A stretch of 22,722 bases of DNA. It comes from a virus. Position 1 is the first letter of the stretch; the number at the start of each line of letters is the position of its first letter. The notes beneath the pieces are model-generated. The model did no database searches and had not been told where the DNA came from. It saw nothing but the letters and a program-made list of their open reading frames with translations. Position numbers and translations under genes: made by a program. The stretch is from positions 1 to 22,722 of the IMG/VR virus record IMGVR_UViG_3300034198_019195, one strand, 5' to 3'. Positions 21,192 through 22,722 of the stretch are shown piece after piece.

Positions 21192-21924
21192 CTATATACT
21201 CCTTAACAAGTCCAGAGCGAACAATATCATCAACTTCAAATTCAATTAATTCAATAGATGGCATGGATCTCAAAATTTTCATAAAATCAATAATTCCGTT
21301 ACGATCGTTAGTTTTTTGAAGATCCGATTGTGTAGCATCTCCGCAAAACATAATCTTGGAATTTTCACCAATACGAGTAATTATACTATCCAATTCATGA
21401 AAGGTCAAATTTTGAAATTCGTCAACAATTACAATAGCATTATCAAGTGTCGTTCCACGAAGAAAAGAGGTACTCCAAAATTTAATGGTTTCTTGAGACT
21501 TTAAATTGCCATAAAGCATTTCAAAATCTGCATCAGTAGGCATTTGGAACATATATTTTACCATATTCTTGTATGGAATCTGGTAAATATCTGCCTTATC
21601 ATCGTGAGTTCCTGGAAGAAATCCAATTTCACGAGTTGCAACAAGAGAACGAACTAAATAAATTCTCTCATATGGACTGTTTTCATCTAAAACATCACAT
21701 AAAGCATTATAAAGAGTGATAAAAGTTTTACCAGTTCCAGCACATCCGTAAGCAACTACATGTTTATTTTGAGCATAAGCATCAAAAAACTTTTTTTGAT
21801 TGTCCGTAACTGGTTCAATATCTAAAAGATAATCAGAACTTAAAGGCTTTCTCCTTTTCATCTGCTTTGCCGTGAGTCCAACCCCGATTGGTTGCTCTGC
21901 AGATCCTCTTTTTCTTCTTGCCAT
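21166..21924 (-). CDS. phoH: PhoH-like ATPase
   Basis: A 252-residue protein. After a basic N-terminus comes VTDNQKKFFDAYAQNKHVVAYGCAGTGKTF with Walker A at 60-67. Then come VRSLVATREIGFLPG, WSTSFLRGTTLDNAIVIVDEFQNL with Walker B D168-E169, and FCGDATQSDL at 193-202. These motifs, in this order, define the PhoH family of P-loop helicase-like ATPases, very common in marine phages. Bacterial PhoH is linked to phosphate starvation in some species and to RNA handling in others; its role in phage is not settled. It starts one base after the 80-aa gene stop and overlaps the oxygenase start, so it is part of an operon. No pho-box-like repeat was noticed nearby. Confidence 0.96.
   Translation of the reverse strand: MARRKRGSAEQPIGVGLTAKQMKRRKPLSSDYLLDIEPVTDNQKKFFDAYAQNKHVVAYGCAGTGKTFITLYNALCDVLDENSPYERIYLVRSLVATREIGFLPGTHDDKADIYQIPYKNMVKYMFQMPTDADFEMLYGNLKSQETIKFWSTSFLRGTTLDNAIVIVDEFQNLTFHELDSIITRIGENSKIMFCGDATQSDLQKTNDRNGIIDFMKILRSMPSIELIEFEVDDIVRSGLVKEYIVAKINSNL
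21199..21204 (-). promoter_or_regulatory. AAGGAG ribosome binding site deciding a TTG start
   Basis: The minus strand reads AAGGAG, then TATATAG, then TTG at 21191. The 7-nt spacing is ideal and this is among the best SD sites in the window, inside the end of phoH. It supports the unusual TTG start of the oxygenase-like gene. Confidence 0.8.
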
Positions 21925-21925
21925 A

Positions 21926-22168
21926 CTAGATTTTCTTTACGTTAGATCCAGGCATTTTTGCTGCACGTCCTAAAACGTCGTTCCACCCTGGGTTTTTACT
22001 AATAAGTTTGTTTTGCCAATCTCCAACTTCACCTGGAGTTGCACATCCTTCCGACCAATCCCTCTGCCATTCGGGATTGTCTTTATACCACTGCATAATG
22101 TCGTTGACACGCAGCTCAACAACTTTTTTTTCACCTGTTTCTTTATGAATAATTGGATATATTGCCAT
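21926..22168 (-). CDS. Small conserved cyanophage protein, unknown function
   Basis: An 80-residue protein beginning AIYPIIHKETGEKKVVELRVNDIMQWYKDNPEWQRDWSEGC, followed by GEVGDWQNKLISKNPGWNDVLGRAAKMPGS. This pattern (NPEWxRDWS, GEVGDW, NPGWNDVL) recurs in T4-like cyanophages next to phoH or thyX. The start MAIYP and length recall the FmdB zinc-ribbon family, but there is only one Cys here, so a zinc ribbon is not supported. The protein is Trp-rich (5 Trp in 80 aa), suggesting a compact binding module. A TCTAAATA box lies 22 nt before the ATG. Function cannot be assigned. Confidence 0.82.
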   Translation of the reverse strand: MAIYPIIHKETGEKKVVELRVNDIMQWYKDNPEWQRDWSEGCATPGEVGDWQNKLISKNPGWNDVLGRAAKMPGSNVKKI

Positions 22169-22190
22169 AAGTTAAGAATTCAAGATAATT

Positions 22191-22198
22191 TATTTAGA
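22191..22198 (-). promoter_or_regulatory. Late-promoter-like box TCTAAATA before the 80-aa/phoH operon
   Basis: Minus-strand TCTAAATA overlapping the thyX stop and 22 nt before the ATG of the small protein. The same octamer occurs at the divergent late promoters (15058, 15090). Its presence before phoH suggests this block is at least partly transcribed late. Confidence 0.45.
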
Positions 22199-22722
22199 CC
22201 CATTCAAGAGCTTCTGACACTGATGGAAACTGCTCTTTGAAAATTTCTTTACAGGCAAGTGCAATATCCATGTGTTCCTTTTGAGTACCATTTGCAGAAC
22301 GAAGATTAATATAATGAATCCAACTGCGGCAAGAACCCGTCATATAGATGCGTGTGGGCGTTGCCAAGGGCAATACAAACCTTGCACACTCTTTTGCTAT
22401 TCCCTTATCAAGAAGTTCCTTGTAGAGTTGCATAGACTCCTTAAAATGATCATTAATCTTTAACCAAAGATCTTGTTTTGCATCCTCATCAATATCATCA
22501 ATTGAGTTTTGACGATTCTTCGTATCTTGACGACGAAGATCGGGAACAGGGATTTCTCCTAACAAAGAAGAATCTGCATAGCGTTGCGAAAATTCTTGAT
22601 ATGTAAATGAACGGTGCCGTAAAATTTGTGCCGCGATACCACGATTCGTTTCAATTTCAAGCGTCATAGAAGACTGTTCAAAAACAGACCAATGATTATG
22701 CTTAATACAATAAGCAAGCAAC
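22194..22722 (-). CDS. thyX: Flavin-dependent thymidylate synthase ThyX (5' end outside window)
   Basis: At least 176 C-terminal codons are in the window; the gene continues past the right edge, and the first visible residues are internal ([16 protein letters not shown]), so about 30-40 residues are probably missing. The signature RHR-x7-S is present as [11 protein letters not shown], followed by QRYADSS. Further family features are [49 protein letters not shown] and [11 protein letters not shown]. ThyX makes dTMP from dUMP using FAD, NADPH and methylene-tetrahydrofolate, feeding phage DNA synthesis. Thymidylate synthase of the ThyX type is standard in T4-like cyanophages. The stop TAA overlaps a late-type promoter box that precedes the next gene. 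Confidence 0.97.
   Translation of the reverse strand, partial: LLAYCIKHNHWSVFEQSSMTLEIETNRGIAAQILRHRSFTYQEFSQRYADSSLLGEIPVPDLRRQDTKNRQNSIDDIDEDAKQDLWLKINDHFKESMQLYKELLDKGIAKECARFVLPLATPTRIYMTGSCRSWIHYINLRSANGTQKEHMDIALACKEIFKEQFPSVSEALEWV

Overview
The window is a piece of a T4-like cyanomyovirus genome, that is, a marine Synechococcus or Prochlorococcus phage related to Syn9, S-PM2 and P-SSM2. T4 core genes are recognisable by sequence (32, 33, 59, 4, 48, 53, 26, a 5-type OB protein and a 27-like hub). They sit beside cyanophage hallmarks: thyX, phoH, a cyanobacterial DUF1825-like gene, a 2OG-Fe(II) oxygenase-like gene and a collagen-like fibre. Most of the DNA is AT-rich, genes are packed with 1-26 nt overlaps or tiny gaps, and no tRNA, CRISPR array or insertion sequence was seen. 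No gene-free stretch exceeds 300 bases.

Layout from right to left. At 22722-18570, on the minus strand, lies a nucleotide/replication/transcription block: thyX (5' end outside the window), a small conserved protein, phoH, a 2OG-oxygenase-like gene, a PD-(D/E)XK exonuclease, 33 (late transcription co-activator), 59 (helicase loader) and the DUF1825-like gene. Gene 32 (17583-18509) follows, with its own strong sigma70-type promoter and a leader built on a 9-nt-period repeat. A bidirectional terminator separates 32 from a convergent plus-strand late operon (15097-17543): head completion gp4, a conserved unknown protein, tail-tube cap gp48 and baseplate wedge gp53. From 15056 down to the left edge runs a long minus-strand tail operon: a tail-tube-like protein (probably gp54), gp26, gp51, two large tape-measure/hub-like proteins, a gp27-like hub, the gp5 OB domain, a 907-aa modular structural protein, a beta-helical spike-like protein, a tail-tip protein and a giant collagen-like fibre cut by the left edge.

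Working together: the minus-strand late operon and the plus-strand operon diverge from a 40-bp region holding two mirror-image TCTAAATA late-promoter-like boxes, and together they build the baseplate hub, tube initiation complex, tape measure, spike and fibres. The right-hand block supplies precursors (ThyX), ssDNA binding and helicase loading (gp32, gp59), a nuclease, and the switch to late transcription (gp33).

Most interesting observations: (1) gp26 and gp51 are joined by a textbook -1 frameshift site (T TTT TTC, 5-nt spacer, hairpin) just upstream of the tape-measure-like gene, the arrangement of lambda G/GT tail chaperones; (2) the 931-aa protein carries an M23 peptidase whose two halves are in swapped order with all metal and catalytic residues kept, followed by a tail-lysozyme domain; (3) the gp32 leader has four ATCC boxes at an exact 9-nt period; (4) gp32 has lost the Cys zinc ligands of T4 gp32; (5) the collagen-like fibre is almost purely Gly-X-Gln, with a regular 7-residue interruption and an 81-bp perfect duplication.
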